Positions 22,601-34,980 of a DNA stretch of 64,000 nt are shown one piece after another. The DNA comes from Capitella teleta. Its lineage: Eukaryota > Annelida > Polychaeta > Capitellidae. The stretch is taken from positions 24,106 to 88,105 of the forward strand of contig KB306385.1 in the NCBI GenBank assembly GCA_000328365.1, in the 5' to 3' direction. Every line of letters starts with the position of its first letter. The first letter of the stretch is position 1. The notes under the pieces are model-generated. The model was given only the letters and a program-made list of their open reading frames with translations. It was not told the DNA's origin and searched no databases. Position numbers and translations under genes: made by a program.

Positions 22601-25600
22601 ACTGCAGAGTCACCGAAGAATTACAATTATAACGGATTACAATTATAATTCACAATCATAACGTCCGTGGCCTGATCGGGTCTCGGACCCGGGACCTCGA
22701 CCCCCACGGTCGACATAAGATTGCAGACAGTGGTTTAACCCACTGTTCTATTCGGTGCCCCTCGATCTTGTCCAACCAATAGGAGAAAACGACCAACCTA
22801 ATTCTTGAGAATGTTCTTTGTTGATTAAGTTGATCCTCTCTGTAAGCTGAGAAACGTCGTCTTGCAGAAGGGAAATTTCCTCTTCACGATCTTGTAAAAT
22901 TTCTAGGAGTTCACCAGTGTCTTTCCCCTTGACACTTTTCATTTTGCTGTTGAAGTACATAAGTATCACTTGCAAGTAGTCGCGGTTTGATATCAACTCA
23001 CTTTTGCTCTGGTTTCGTTTTCTGAAGACTGCACGCTGATGAACTTTGAATTAGCATAGAGGTCAAGGGTTGGATGGCGCTATCTGAGAGAAGTCTCTCC
23101 CGGGAGAGAGATCGCTGCGGTTTCATTGCCTTCTGTGATGATGACCTTCCATGATGACCCTCAAGACTGGATACCTCCAGATGTGATGGTGACAGGCCTT
23201 TCATTTCTTCCCACTCACGAAGTCTCCTGACAAATTCAGAGGACAGACCATGGCTCTCGCCACTGCTCTCCATGTCTGACTGAAGCTTCAATTTCATTTT
23301 GTCCAACTTTTGCTGCTCTCTCCTAATCTTATTCTCCTTCTTCTCAATCTTCATCAGAAGTTCCCTGTCTGTCTTTGCTTGTGACTGTGATCGATCTCTG
23401 GGTCGTTCCAGGGAAGCGCTTCTTCCAATGGTTGTGTGTCGCCGGGTCTGCCTGGACATCCGATCAGTGCTCGAACTTGGCGGCTCTATTGACCTCTTAG
23501 TCTTGACTCTCTGCCATTCTTGTACTCGTTTGCTGAAACTTTCTGATAATTTTGAGGTGTCTGCATTATCCGGGGCACTAGTTGGAGTCATTGCTCCTTG
23601 GGGGGAGTGCTCTGGAGCACTTAATATTGCAGATTCGCTCTCGAGACTGGAGTGTGGTAGGAGGGGAGAGGCTGAAATGGAAGACATTAAAGTGCATCCT
23701 GCTTCGGAAGGAGGTCATGTGTACCAGCAAGGCCTTTCTTGGCTTCCCATTCTTCCATTTTTTTGATAAATTCTTCTGAGTATTTGATTCCTTCCTTTGA
23801 AGGAGGGGGACTTAGATCATCCGGGGTACTGTCATCCACAGCAAAACTGTTGGCTGATGAAAAAAAAAAATATATTTAAGTCCGATACTAGAAGCAATAA
23901 TAACAATAACTAAGGGTTGCACATTGTTGTTGTACTCGGTACATGTAGACTTGTACACTAAAATAACCAAGCCAACTTGAGAAGAGTACACCCTCAAGTA
24001 CGATCTCGACTGGGGAGGTCTTGTTAACAGAGTACAAAAAGTGGGAACTCCACAAGGGGCTCTTCAAAGTGAGATCTGCGTTTCGTCAGTTGAATCTCCT
24101 CACCCTTGGTGAGATTCCTCTTCTTTTTGTCTTCCCATTCTTGCATTTTCTTCTGATACTCCTCACTCACACCTTGAGAAAGAGAGTTCATGATACAAAT
24201 AAACAACAGTGGTGTCCTCACTTGAGGTTTTGAACAAAACAATGAAAATTGTGCGTGTGTTGAACAGATTAGTCTGCGCAAGGACATAGAGTTCGTATGG
24301 AGAGCTGCCTGTTAATCTATCACTACCTTACAAACAGTCTAATTTTAGCCCGCATCATCATTCACCAATAACCGAATTGTGTTCCTCATCTGCAGATCCC
24401 AGACACGAGTCAGCGAATCGATCCGACAGATTAATGGTTCATTATAGCCACAATAATGTAAATCATCATATTACACGTCACAATCATTCAGGAATAAGAT
24501 AACATTACAGGAAGAAGGAGCAAAAAATCCCGATGATGAGGTGCACGGAGGCGCGCGTGTTGCTCATAAAAATATCGCATTTCAGACACTGAAATCCGTT
24601 CTGATTCATAATTCGTGACTGAGAGAACACACTTTGAATCACTGTGGTCAACCTCGGCATATCCTGTGTGTCATTGAAATGTTGCTTCTGGCGGCAATAC
24701 ACTTTGGCAGCAGTGGGGAGGGAATCGAAATTCCATGGGATTGAAATGAGTTCCATCGAAATTCCGAGATGATTACTGTTAAGGGTGTTACAATAGAATT
24801 GGTTCGTAAAGTTGAATGAGCTAGCGTATTGATTGAGAAGGCAGAAAATGAGGACGCTTTGAGGAAGAGGAAGCATCGAGGAGAAAAGCAAAGATGCCTA
24901 ATAATAGCGAATGGAGAGCTGCGGAATGCGCCTTTGGCTGCATATCTCGAGTGCGTTCCCGCAACAATGGTTTCACCCTGTTCACGCAACAGGACAACGG
25001 TATATAACAAGCCAGCCTCATTAATCCTGCTTTCTATGTGCATGAATTCTAGGACTGGTCCTGGTTATGATTATGGGAAGATATTCTGGCTTTCACAGTA
25101 CCATGTACATTGTACACTACATCAAGAGTGTACAATACATCAAGAGTGCATACATGCATGGGCGAAGTAAGAGTGGCGATAAGGTGTGCATGTGGTTATA
25201 CTTGTGGTATTAGTAGGGAATACATACGATGCATCCATAAAATTCAAGAGTTCTTGAAGTGAATAAATGGAAGAGAGTTCCCATAATAAGACTCACCCAT
25301 GAGAGCCATGACGTCAGCAGGAGATCCTGCTGCCATGGCAACCGCAATGCTTCCTCGCTTGGCGCTAGACACCGGCGACTTTCCCCTGTCTGGGCTGGCT
25401 GCTGTGCTGGTTCGGGTGTCGGGGGAGAGTCTCTGAGGAGAGGGACCCCGGGATGTCTTCTGGGCGAATTCATGGAGCAGAGATGGATGGTCGGTATGCT
25501 GGCCAGAAGACTCATATGGCGACAATGCACCGGCTGACGCGGGCGACGTGAAGCAGGCACGTCGTGGGGGGTCTGAGTCATCCAAGCAAATGTTGCTATC

Positions 25601-27391
25601 TGAGAGGCTGCCCTGCGTCAGAGTCGTCGACAAATCATTCTCGAAATCACGGTCGTCGGATGACTTGGCTTTCTTTAGTTTTAGGTCCCGTTTGTTGTGA
25701 ATGATGTTTTTAACTCGGCCCCACGCCATCTTAGCTTTCTTGTGGGCATCTGTATTTCGGAATGGGCTTTGCTTACGTTGTTCACCAATTGGTGTTGATG
25801 GAACGGACACCGACTGTGAACCACGACCACTTTGGCTCCGACTGCCTTCTACCTTAAAGCTGGCTGAACGACCGATGCGAGGACTAAGTTCAACAGGTAG
25901 AAGGTGAGTGCCCAGAGTGGGGCTTGAGCTCCGGCGTTGCATTGAAGCCCCGAGAAAGGAACCTCCAGGGCCTTCACTGCTGCTGCTGGAACTGGACGAA
26001 CTGCTTCTACGTTTGGCGGCTGGAGTGGAAGAAGCGTTGAATGGGAAGCGACTGTCTTCGTCATCTGAACAGGCGTGGGGACCTACTGAAGGAGGCTCAC
26101 TCTGCGTTGAGCTGGGTGTGTGTGGTTGCTGCTCAGCTAGTTGTGGATTTGATTTGGACAGCACCCGGTCGTCGGGTTTGAGCCTGTCCATTTGAGCAGA
26201 ACCATCCAAAGAACACATATGTGATAGGCTTGGAGGCCTCCTTGTGGATTTACTGTTCACTTTGACGATTTCCTCAGCAGTAATACTGCCTAATTGGCCC
26301 TCGGGCCGCGAACCAAATACTTTCTTGACTCGTTCCCACTTCTCCTGTAATTTCTTTGAGGCTTTGAATTCCCCTCGTTTGAAAACAAGTGACTTGCTTG
26401 GACTAGTGCGGCGTTTAGCAGTGTCCAGATCTAACACAGAACCTTGCAAATCCATGTCAACCATCTCAATGGAACCAACTGACATACTCCGGCTTTTCTG
26501 TAACTTCTTCCTTGGGTCGCGGGTTGTCTCTGGAACCTCAAGCTCTGCCTTATGCGCTTCACCAATGTCACTGACTGTCTTGTCCAGCACCTGATGGGGT
26601 TTTGGAGAAGTGGTTCCTAAGTATTGCATGATTTTGGTATGCTGTTTGCTTATTATGCTTTTGGCTCGCGTGTGTTGGTGGTGGAAGAAGCCTTGTGGGT
26701 CAGCCAAATCAAGCGTACTTCGGCCGTGTCTACCCTCGGCCAGTTGGGCTCTCATCATCAACAGGGTCTTGGTATCCTCTAGGTACGATACTTTCTTCTG
26801 AAGCTGCAGATTGTTCTCTCGGAGCTTAGAAAGTTGTTCCATGAGGCGCACCAGATTGTCCAGATGGTCAACACCGCCAACTGAACGTGTCGGAGTGACA
26901 GAGCCTGAGTGAGAGCGACTGCGAGTGGCAGCTGGGGGCATGAGGAAGTTTTCTTCTTGAGTAGACCGTTCTAGTATATCAGCTGTCAAGAACATTCCTC
27001 TGAAATCCTGTTCCTGAGCCTCAAACTTCTCCATAACCTTCCCTTGCGAGGTGACGGTGTTGACATGGTGAGCACTCGATTGGCTGGACGCCTGACTCGA
27101 GCTCACATGTTTCTCTTCAACAACTTTCTTTTCCTCGCCTCCTGATACAACGATCGTTGTGGAGGTTGTTGTTGTTGTTTGTGATGAACTACTGGTACTC
27201 TGGTGGAACTCACTGCTCTGTACGCGAACTTCCGAAGAGATTTCTTCGAAGACGCTGTCCTCTAGCGGTTGTCCAGGATCGCTGGACGGCGAGATAGGTG
27301 GCGTCAGGACGGCCACGCTGTCCCCCACGATGAAGGTGACCTTGGGGTCATCTTCTGTGCATGTCACGTCTGGCGATGAACACTCGCTCAT
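19656..27391 (-). CDS. Large Ser-rich coiled-coil protein with repeated EWE motifs (unrecognised)
   Basis: Nine coding exons in transcript order: 25297-27391, 24104-24172, 23725-23853, 23002-23671, 22798-22946, 22157-22296, 21934-22104, 21668-21880 and 19656-21611. They join in frame to 1,863 residues. The start ATG lies 10 bases into an exon that begins after TTTGCAG, so an untranslated exon lies upstream. Features: acidic N-terminus; a coiled coil (about 175-215); long Ser/Pro/basic stretches; WERVKKVFG and AWGRVKNIIHN; then four copies of S-E-x-[FY]-x-[KR]-[KR]-x-x-E-W-[EQ] with Trp at 711, 757, 817 and 918; then coiled coils around 890-1130 (KENKIRREQQKLDKMKLKL, ISLLQDDVSQLTERINLI, LDLQINYLQDYSQRLAKEK); then a 650-residue basic, Ser-rich tail ending KLLDGYRKLFKVSK. 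No catalytic domain or membrane segment is visible. It looks like a cytoskeletal or junctional scaffold, which is inference. The acceptor of the 22157-22296 exon is ambiguous by 5 bases; the chosen one keeps the frame. Confidence 0.85.
21365..21415 (-). other. Possible in-frame 51-nt mini-intron in the last exon of the coiled-coil gene
   Basis: Within the last coding exon, a perfect donor (GGGACAG then GTGAGT) and acceptor (TCTTTCTACAG then AACAAG) enclose 51 nt. That is the size of neighbouring real introns (48-55 nt). Removal changes GTGEWG...STEQAT to GTEQAT with no frame change; retention adds 17 residues. It may be constitutive or retained. Confidence 0.5.
22399..22775 (-). mobile_element. 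tRNA-derived SINE with target-site duplications (full copy)
   Basis: The element occupies 22414-22760 (347 bp), reading on the minus strand, in an intron of the coiled-coil gene. It is flanked by a 15-bp duplication, CTCAATCTTGTCCAA (22399-22413) and CTCGATCTTGTCCAA (22761-22775), one mismatch. Its minus-strand 5' part resembles a tRNA: an A-box-like AGAACAGTGGGTTAA followed by a B-box-like GGGTCCGAGACCC. The 3' end is a (TCAC)n tail. A 5'-truncated copy of the same family lies at 47,471-47,526 on the plus strand. Confidence 0.8.
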
Positions 27392-30124
27392 GGCTCACGA
27401 CTGCAAAGAGACGAAATGAATAAGTCCTCAACTGCGGTGATTTTCGTTACAATTGCATATACATGTATACACAATTACACATGCACAGCAGTGAATAGTG
27501 CTGAATGTTGCCCAGAGTATGACTGAGAAGCAGGAAGAAAAAAAAGCAGAGTTTAGTCCTGGGAACATGCATGAAATGGCTATAAATGTATACCTAATTC
27601 AGAAATAAACCTCTATAAGATTAGCGGGTTTCTGGTTTGAAGCTGCCGCGTGCATACCACGTGGCCAATACTGTCATAATTTGTAAAGAATATTTAAATG
27701 GAAACAGTAGAATGAAAATTGCACTTAGTGTTAGTATAGTAAACCAAATGTATAATTCGCCTTCTCGCGATGAGCGGGGCATTGATTCCGCGGACCCAAA
27801 AACTTACTTGAAGAGGGAGAATTTTCTCGAGTAGACTCAAATGACGGGATCGGACATGCAGTACTCCCCAAGGGAGTATTCCATATTGCTTTGTGTATCC
27901 GCGGGAGATGCACGACGCACGTGCATCAGTCGAGGCGTGTGGCGATGCGCGTAGAAATAACTAGGCAATTCTCCAAAGGCTTCTTGGCTTGCTCTTGTTA
28001 TTATTATTACATCTCGCCTTTGCTCCGTGTACCTCCACCGTCTACAAGCAGCCCTCTTGTACGCCACTGTGCAACTTTACTACCTCTAAACGCCCACTCG
28101 CTTTTGGCGCCAAATCCGAGACGCCGCCTTTAATCTTTGTCTGTAGGCTTCTGAGGTTGTTTGACAACTGACTGGTGACGAATTTGATGGCTCTGTGTAT
28201 TATTACCGGCCTGTTTGGTTTCAGCGGGTGCGGTTGTCGAATATCGGGAGCCGATAAGCGATGTTAGAGGCGCAGTGCGTTCCTACTTCGCGCTTCACCC
28301 ACAGTTCCCCTGGAGCCGGTAGTTCGTATGAAGTCAATGGCGAACCGGTGTATAACGGATCGGCAGGCCTCTGTAATTATGTGCACTTCTATTGGCATAA
28401 GAAGAAATGTACGCAGTGTTTAGTAAACACAACAGCAAATACTGAAGCTTCAAACGTGCTCCGATCTGCATGTACAATTGCACATATTTATTGCATGCAT
28501 GCAATTGTGCAGAGTACAAATAGTAATTTGATCCAACAATAGTCACGTAATTATAAATATCTTGTTCTGAGAAAACGATTTAGAATTTCTGAGAGGAGTT
28601 ATTAACAAAACCACTGGCTCAATGATTATTGTTTGTGTTCTCTGCTATACTTGATATTTATTAGTTCCTTGAACAACTTCTGTGCAAGAACAAAACAAAA
28701 ACGATGTTTATGGGAACAAAACCACAAACTGCACCTGGTGACCTCTCGCTCTCTCTTCAGGGACATTAATCGGACCGTCAAAAACCACACCTCCGCAAAT
28801 CTACGGCTAAACTGCAAAAAAACTCGTTGAAATTGAATATCACCGAATTATAAAATACGATAACCTATTCTTTAGTAACTAGCAACATCTTCTAGGATAA
28901 ATCTAGACCCTGCACGGTCACCTGGTTTGTTGATCCGATAAATCAAAGCCCCATATAGCAACCGACCCATAGCGACCAAAATCGTGATTTCATCAATTCT
29001 GAATAACAACGTTATGAATTTAATTTAGCTGTGAAGTATAGAGTTAGCCGGTTACTCACAGAGTATGAAAGTGGGAATATCCGCCTATGTTTTTAGGAAG
29101 AGTAATCCCTCTCCCCATTTCGGAGCCAATCTGCACACAAAGCTCGTCAAGTCGTCATTTTCGCGGTATTCCAAGACATTTGCGGCTGTGCCGAAAGGGA
29201 AAAAGTCGAGCAGAAAGCGCAATAATTCCGGCCAGATGCCTCGTGGGGCTCTAGTATTCGGCTGCAGGAGGCAGCAATTTGCTCTGAGTAAATGTTGTTA
29301 AGAAAGGAAGGAAGTTGAGAGACATTCCGCCCACGAAGTCTGCTAATCAGCGATTCACGCCGGCGTGAGAAATTATTTCTGACTGGACACGGGAAATAAA
29401 TCAATTCTCCAATCGCGCAAAAAGATACGATGACCAATGAATATCACTTGTGCACTATATACAATATACTTGTCGTTATGCAGGTAATTGTGTATATGTA
29501 TCAGAGAAAAATAATAATTAGCAGATGATATTAGATACCAAATAATTGGTGTCTATACCATCATCACCATGGGCGCATAATTCGGCTGTTTCGTTAGTCG
29601 ACCAGTCGCTTTTTATGCTTATTAACTATATAAATATTCACTGTACTGATCACTAGTACTTCTGAATACCAAAGCGATGGACAGGCTACGTTACACGATT
29701 TAGTTCTTTACTTACGTGTTGAGGCCTCAGCGATCAGTCTGTGTGATAAAGGGTGTCGTTTATCAGACCTTCTATTGAAATAACTATTTGCTTGTGATTT
29801 TAATATCCTTTGCTTATTTCATGTATTAAAGCAATTGCATGCGACTTATTTAAGTCAATCTGTATGGCGCTTGAAGACAAAATCTGGCAATTGCACTATG
29901 ATTGCTGTACCCGTCAATGCAGTTTGCTCAAATTTCTCAATGAATCGGGCTTACATTATACATAAAATTAGAAAATCGCATTGTTTGATTTCAATCGATT
30001 TTAAAACAATTTGGAAATGTTTCATCGACACTAAAGAAATCCACCTTTGTGGTAGCTTCCAGTTTGGTCGTCGAGCAAATATTATTATGCTTTATTCGTA
30101 TCATCGGTTTAACACACATAATAC
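27392..30124. other. 5' region of the coiled-coil gene and intergenic DNA
   Basis: It should include untranslated exon(s) and the promoter of the minus-strand coiled-coil gene. The 27,850-28,260 stretch is relatively rich in CpG and contains a palindromic E2F-type site. Short open frames at 28,261-29,437 show no coding character I trust. Confidence 0.35.
28103..28114. promoter_or_regulatory. Palindromic E2F-type site
   Basis: TTTGGCGCCAAA is a perfect 12-bp palindrome matching the E2F/DP consensus (TTTSSCGC) on both strands. It lies in a locally GC-rich stretch about 0.7 kb upstream of the coiled-coil gene's start codon. Binding is inferred. Confidence 0.45.
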
Positions 30125-30231
<107 letters not shown>

Positions 30232-32716
30232 AGGAAATACAGAAGAAAGAAAAAGGGGGGAAATCAGTGAGGTCTTGGGACGAAACGTCTCACTTTGACC
30301 CCCAGAGGCCAGTGAAACTTCGGCTGAAGTCAATCCGACACTTTATCCTTTGGCCATCCACGGCGCCTGAATAGATAAGAATCCTATCTTATTATTATTT
30401 GCATCAAGCGCAGTGCCGTACTGGTAGGTTGTCAAGCATCTTCCTAATCACGAACTGGATTGATGGGGGCAGAGATAAAAGATGTCCATCTCTGATGTGT
30501 GGATTTGGATGGGGAAACTCATAATGCACAAATACCGTTATGTAAAAACCGTCCTGAATTTAACGTTATGATTCACAGTTGCTCACAGAGAATGTAGAAC
30601 CTTTCAATTTCTCTGTTGCTCGCAAGGATGTTCATAGGTCGCTCGTTTGTTTGCGAACATTATGATTGAAAACTACAGAAGACGATCGCGATTGATAGGG
30701 CTATCTGAGGCCAGAGAAAGTGGGAAAACATTCGATGATGAACATCAGAAATAAATCAAAGACCAAAAATATTCCCTGCGGAAATTCTGAGGTCATTCGG
30801 GAAATCTGGGCGAAGTCTTATCAAGTACAAGTTCGGGCTTTTAGCAATATCTTAGAAGGCGTTTATTTAAACTTATTTCTATGCCTCCGTCATCCAATAA
30901 GTACGGGTACATGTATAAGTGCAGTTCGTATGGTAGTACACAAGCACTCGTTATTTTACGGGGTTCCCATATTTCGTTTAACCAGATACAGTGTCAATGT
31001 GTCTAAGGCCCACGTACAGCGCAGACTCGGTGTCGACGCGATGACATCGCGTAATTCAGCAGCTTGGTGTAAATGTGGAGCTCTGCAACAGTGTAGCTCG
31101 TTAGGGCCTCATTCGCACGGCAGACAAGCGATTCTGGCAGAAGATATCAGCTCCTAGAATTCATCAAGTTAGACCTGCAACCCATGTGGGTGATTACAGC
31201 AGGAGAAAGTGCTCATTGTTGCAATATTTCTTGAAGAGCTTCGAGGCAGACTTCTGCGTCGAAAGCACGTGTTCACACAGCCTCTGACGTCATCACATCA
31301 AACATCAACGGAAGTCATCCTGCGCATTTATTCTTGTTGCATTGGAAGAATCACCCCAGGGAAATTGCTCCACATCGTGGGCCGAGGTGTGCGTGGAACT
31401 TAGGCCTATATATTATTGCAGGTAGTATACCCACGACCGTGCGCTCGAATGGGGCTAACGAGGCATACACAAAAGTGTTCCGGGTGAAAAGGGAAAATCG
31501 GATCACCCTGAAATTGCGATGAGGTCAGGACGATGTGATGGGAAATTCACGAGGAACTTCTCAGAGACGCTGTGAACTGAGAAGGTATAAAACTGAGCAA
31601 ATGCAATCGGACTCGAATCTGCGAAAACGTTGGAAATTAATACTCTCCTCAAAGATGATTCAGTTCCACGATTAAGGAGTCGGTAAGATAAATCCGCAGG
31701 TACAAAGGGGTAGATAAAGCTCTGCATGGCCTTGGGGTTTCAGAAAAAGGGTGGAATGTTGCGGTTGGTAAAAAACATAGACAAGTATATAGGTGATATT
31801 TACGACAGTAAACAAACAATAATGACGCCCCACAAACAATACACTTTTCAAGGTTCAAAAACAGTCATCATCGATTGTTTATTGGGTGCAGTCGCGATGC
31901 AACAGGAAGGAGGCTGACCGACACATGCACTCTATGGCAGTTTAGCTAAACAATCAGTGGTATTTAGATGGCAGAAACAACTGTCATGGCACGCATTGGT
32001 ACCCTGCATGGTACAGAAGTACAGTGCCGCGCCAGTGCTTCGAATGCTGTACAACACCAGTGTTAATCTTGTTTATGTATTGATTAACAGTGGAACATAA
32101 TCTATAATGTTGTATGGAGATGCGTGCATGGTTCAGATTGAAGGATAGGTGTGTTCAGAGGTTTGGCAGATCAACGCGAAGTCACCTGCTCACTGACATC
32201 GCGGCGGAGGTAGGCACAGCAGACGTGTACGTATGTCTCAACTTTCGCAGCAAGTTCTGTATATGTGTTGCATATACAAATTATACATCCTGGCTGAGGC
32301 AGTATCGTGATATCTTGAATAAATAACTGTGTAGTGGTGTGGATTCAGCACATTTTGATGCGCACTATGGGGTATGCTAAGAATGGTATAAATTACTCCA
32401 CGTCTTGGTAATCACGAGGAAGAAGTAAAAGAAAAAAAGAAAAAGAAAAAACCCTCAATAACAGATACAAAACACAAAGATTCCTTCTGAGCGAATAACG
32501 GCACCCATCGTCAGTTAATGTATGAATGGGATTTCTTAAGCAAAGAGAAATGGGCTACTGAGCGAATTTTGTATATAAATTTCGTTGTCCCCGCTGAACA
32601 ATGAATGGGGTACTAGTATTTGTCTTTGGCTAGCGGAGGGTACAAAAACTCGGTTGTGTATATTCATCTGATGCATGTTTTGTTTTTCATTTGTTTATAT
32701 GTCTCGCTTTATTTAG
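30232..32716. other. Intergenic, nothing firm
   Basis: No gene is supported. A palindromic CRE (TGACGTCA, 31285-31292) is present and could mark a promoter. Open frames at 30,720-31,157 and 31,209-31,522 look random. Confidence 0.35.
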
Positions 32717-33662
32717 ACGAAGACCACCGACGCCGTGAAGAGCGATTCTGTCTCGGAGGAATCCCTTGCCATGAACAACACAATTCATCAAAGAAGATCG
32801 TTGGGGATTGCGTCAAGAGCATCTTCTGCATTGTTTCAGCTCCAAAGAAGATGGCAGGCGCTGCGTCGGCTATACTTGTTTTCTTCTTATTATTTCAACG
32901 GTTGTAATTGCAAGACATCACTGTTAGGGCACGCGTGCAGTTGCAAAGTAGCCATCAAATAAACTCCGCATAATAAGTTAGCAGAGCAGGATTTTATTTC
33001 ACGAATTCTGCTTTTTGACCTGAAGACTTTGAACCTTCGAGTTGAGGACGCAAAATGACCTCATACGCTGTGAATGTGATGGTCTGAACTTTGAAAGATT
33101 TAATGATATTCGGAGACTGCGAAATACGTTTATATCCGAGTTGAATTCGTGCATCAGTATAATTATTCATGTTGTAACACATCACACTTTGTCAAATGGC
33201 TGAGTGATGGACGAAATTAAATTTATTGCATTTAGTGAAGGGATGAGCCATTATTGTTTTGTATACTAAACCCCCTTCTAAGAACTCTGATGCATTTCAG
33301 TCATTGCATGCAGGAGACACTTTTACAGCTCGAAACTGGCTAAAGTGTATAAATATTCACAAATTGTGGTCTGAATAGATCAGTCCAGATTAACAGATGA
33401 AATAAGTTTAATATAAATCAGGTTAACATACAGCGTCCGGCGTTGGACGCCGTCTTTCGTCCTTCGCCACATGCAACATGGACGGCAATCGTGCCAATAT
33501 AATGACCACCGTAACACATCTACGGCGAATTTTGTAACATTTTACCAAAGCAACCGTATAATTTATGATTTCTTTTCTTTTTCGCTAACAGATACAGTCA
33601 GCTCTTATTCACCAGAGTTCGTTGCCCGTGATTCCGGTGGGATTAACGAGGGAGTCGGATGA
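32717..33662 (+). CDS. Weak two-exon coding candidate
   Basis: After an acceptor-like CTTTATTTAG near 32,716 a frame reads TKTTDAVKSDSVSEESLAMN and then an Arg/Leu-rich stretch to a possible donor near 32,886 (GT in GTAATT). A second segment after GCTAACAG (33,592) reads TVSSYSPEFVARDSGGINEG and stops at 33,662; joining the two keeps frame (phase 1). A second frame over the first segment is also open. I recognise no family, so this may be chance. Confidence 0.18.
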
Positions 33663-34679
33663 ACCAAATCGCTTCAGCTGTGGTACCTATAATATTGTGC
33701 GGATGTTTCACCGCAAAAAGCAAAACAACGTACTGACTGTTTTTCCAATGTTATTTAAGTAAAGCGAAGGGAAATAACATAATTCGATTTTAGCATATTT
33801 TCAGTATACATGTACTTAAATTATATACTAGCTATTATATACAAGAATGGGCGAATGTTAGGCGAATCAGTTCGCGCGCTTTTAGTGACAATTGACGTTA
33901 TGCTAAACAATCGCGACTGCTCCTCGAGATCAGTCAATTGGACACACAGCGTGTGATGTCCTTTAATTAAAGTTTCCGCGTGTTTTAGGGCCAAAACCAT
34001 TGAGAAACACTCGCCGCGGGCTGTTACACAACAACCGCGAGTCAACTCCTTTGCGTCGACATTATTGGTAAAATTGTGACACGACAGTTAATCGACTCGC
34101 TTCTTTGATTGACTGCCCATCAAAGAAGCCCCTCAAATACGCCGACAAAAAGGGATGTTTTTGCAATACACCAATAGCTAAACCGTATATCAAAGCAGGT
34201 CGTGGTCTTTAACATTCATATACTATAAATATACACGTATAGGCCCCTATACCACAAAGAAACCTGTCCTTCTGGGCAATAACCGCCGAACGATTCTTTC
34301 GTTTGACAGTGAATGACGCCGCCATGGTCGGTTATTAAGGGAAACTGGAAAAGGCTACAAAAAGTCGGACTCGGATATTAAGGGAATCGGATTAATACAA
34401 TTTATCGGAATAATGAGGGCCATAAATGCATATCATCTACATGTATAGAAGAATTTTAAACAGTAATTTAGCTGACGAAGGCCCTCTGCACTTTGCTTGT
34501 ATCTTCACATTAAGCAACCTCCCACTGCTTATGGTCAGCTCTTAAATGAATTGAAATCGTCTCCCTTTGATTTTGTTACCGTTGGTTTACAGTGATTGAA
34601 AGAATCTGTCATTGCTTCACCTCGTTCTTAATTTTATGCTTATGTAACAACGAATCTTTCACTTTGTACCCACCCGGCC
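33663..34679. other. Intergenic, nothing recognised
   Basis: AT-rich sequence with no convincing exon, RNA gene or repeat. Confidence 0.4.
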
Positions 34680-34920
34680 TATGCTGCTATGTCATATCCC
34701 CATTCTACTTTGCCTGAGTTTCATCGCATCTCTTTCAGCCGCTTGAGGTTGATCGCCCACAATCTGACGAGAGTTGAAACTGGTCGTTGGGCTCGCTTCC
34801 CTGTTGAGCAACGTCTTTGCCCCTGTGGTAATGTGCAATCTGAAGAGCATGTACTCTGTCGTTGTCCCCATACTCTCAACATTCGTACTTCTTATACTGG
34901 TGTTAATTTTTCTTTTCCTT
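34680..34920 (+). mobile_element. LINE reverse-transcriptase C-terminal fragment
   Basis: The frame from about 34,689 reads FHRISFSRLRLIAHNL, then VETGRWARFPVEQRLCPCG, then EEHVLCRCPH. This matches the C-terminal region that follows the reverse transcriptase in many non-LTR retrotransposons (a C-x-C ... EEH-x-L-x-x-C motif). No reverse-transcriptase core precedes it, so it is a short remnant. It runs directly into a T-tract (34,921-34,959) and a short (TATC)n. Confidence 0.65.
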
Positions 34921-34921
34921 T

Positions 34922-34959
<38 letters not shown>

Positions 34960-34980
34960 CGCCACTATCTATCTATCTAT
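34921..34980. repeat. T-tract and (TATC)n
   Basis: About 39 T residues, then a short CTAT/TATC run. Low complexity. Confidence 0.9.

Noticed and set aside
22680-22760. tRNA gene
   Set aside because: Box A- and B-like sequences are present on the minus strand, but no full cloverleaf is evident. The segment is the head of a SINE bounded by target duplications.
24505-25170. Overlapping 113-131 codon frames on both strands
   Set aside because: They lie in the first coding-region intron of the coiled-coil gene and show neither splice support nor family motifs.
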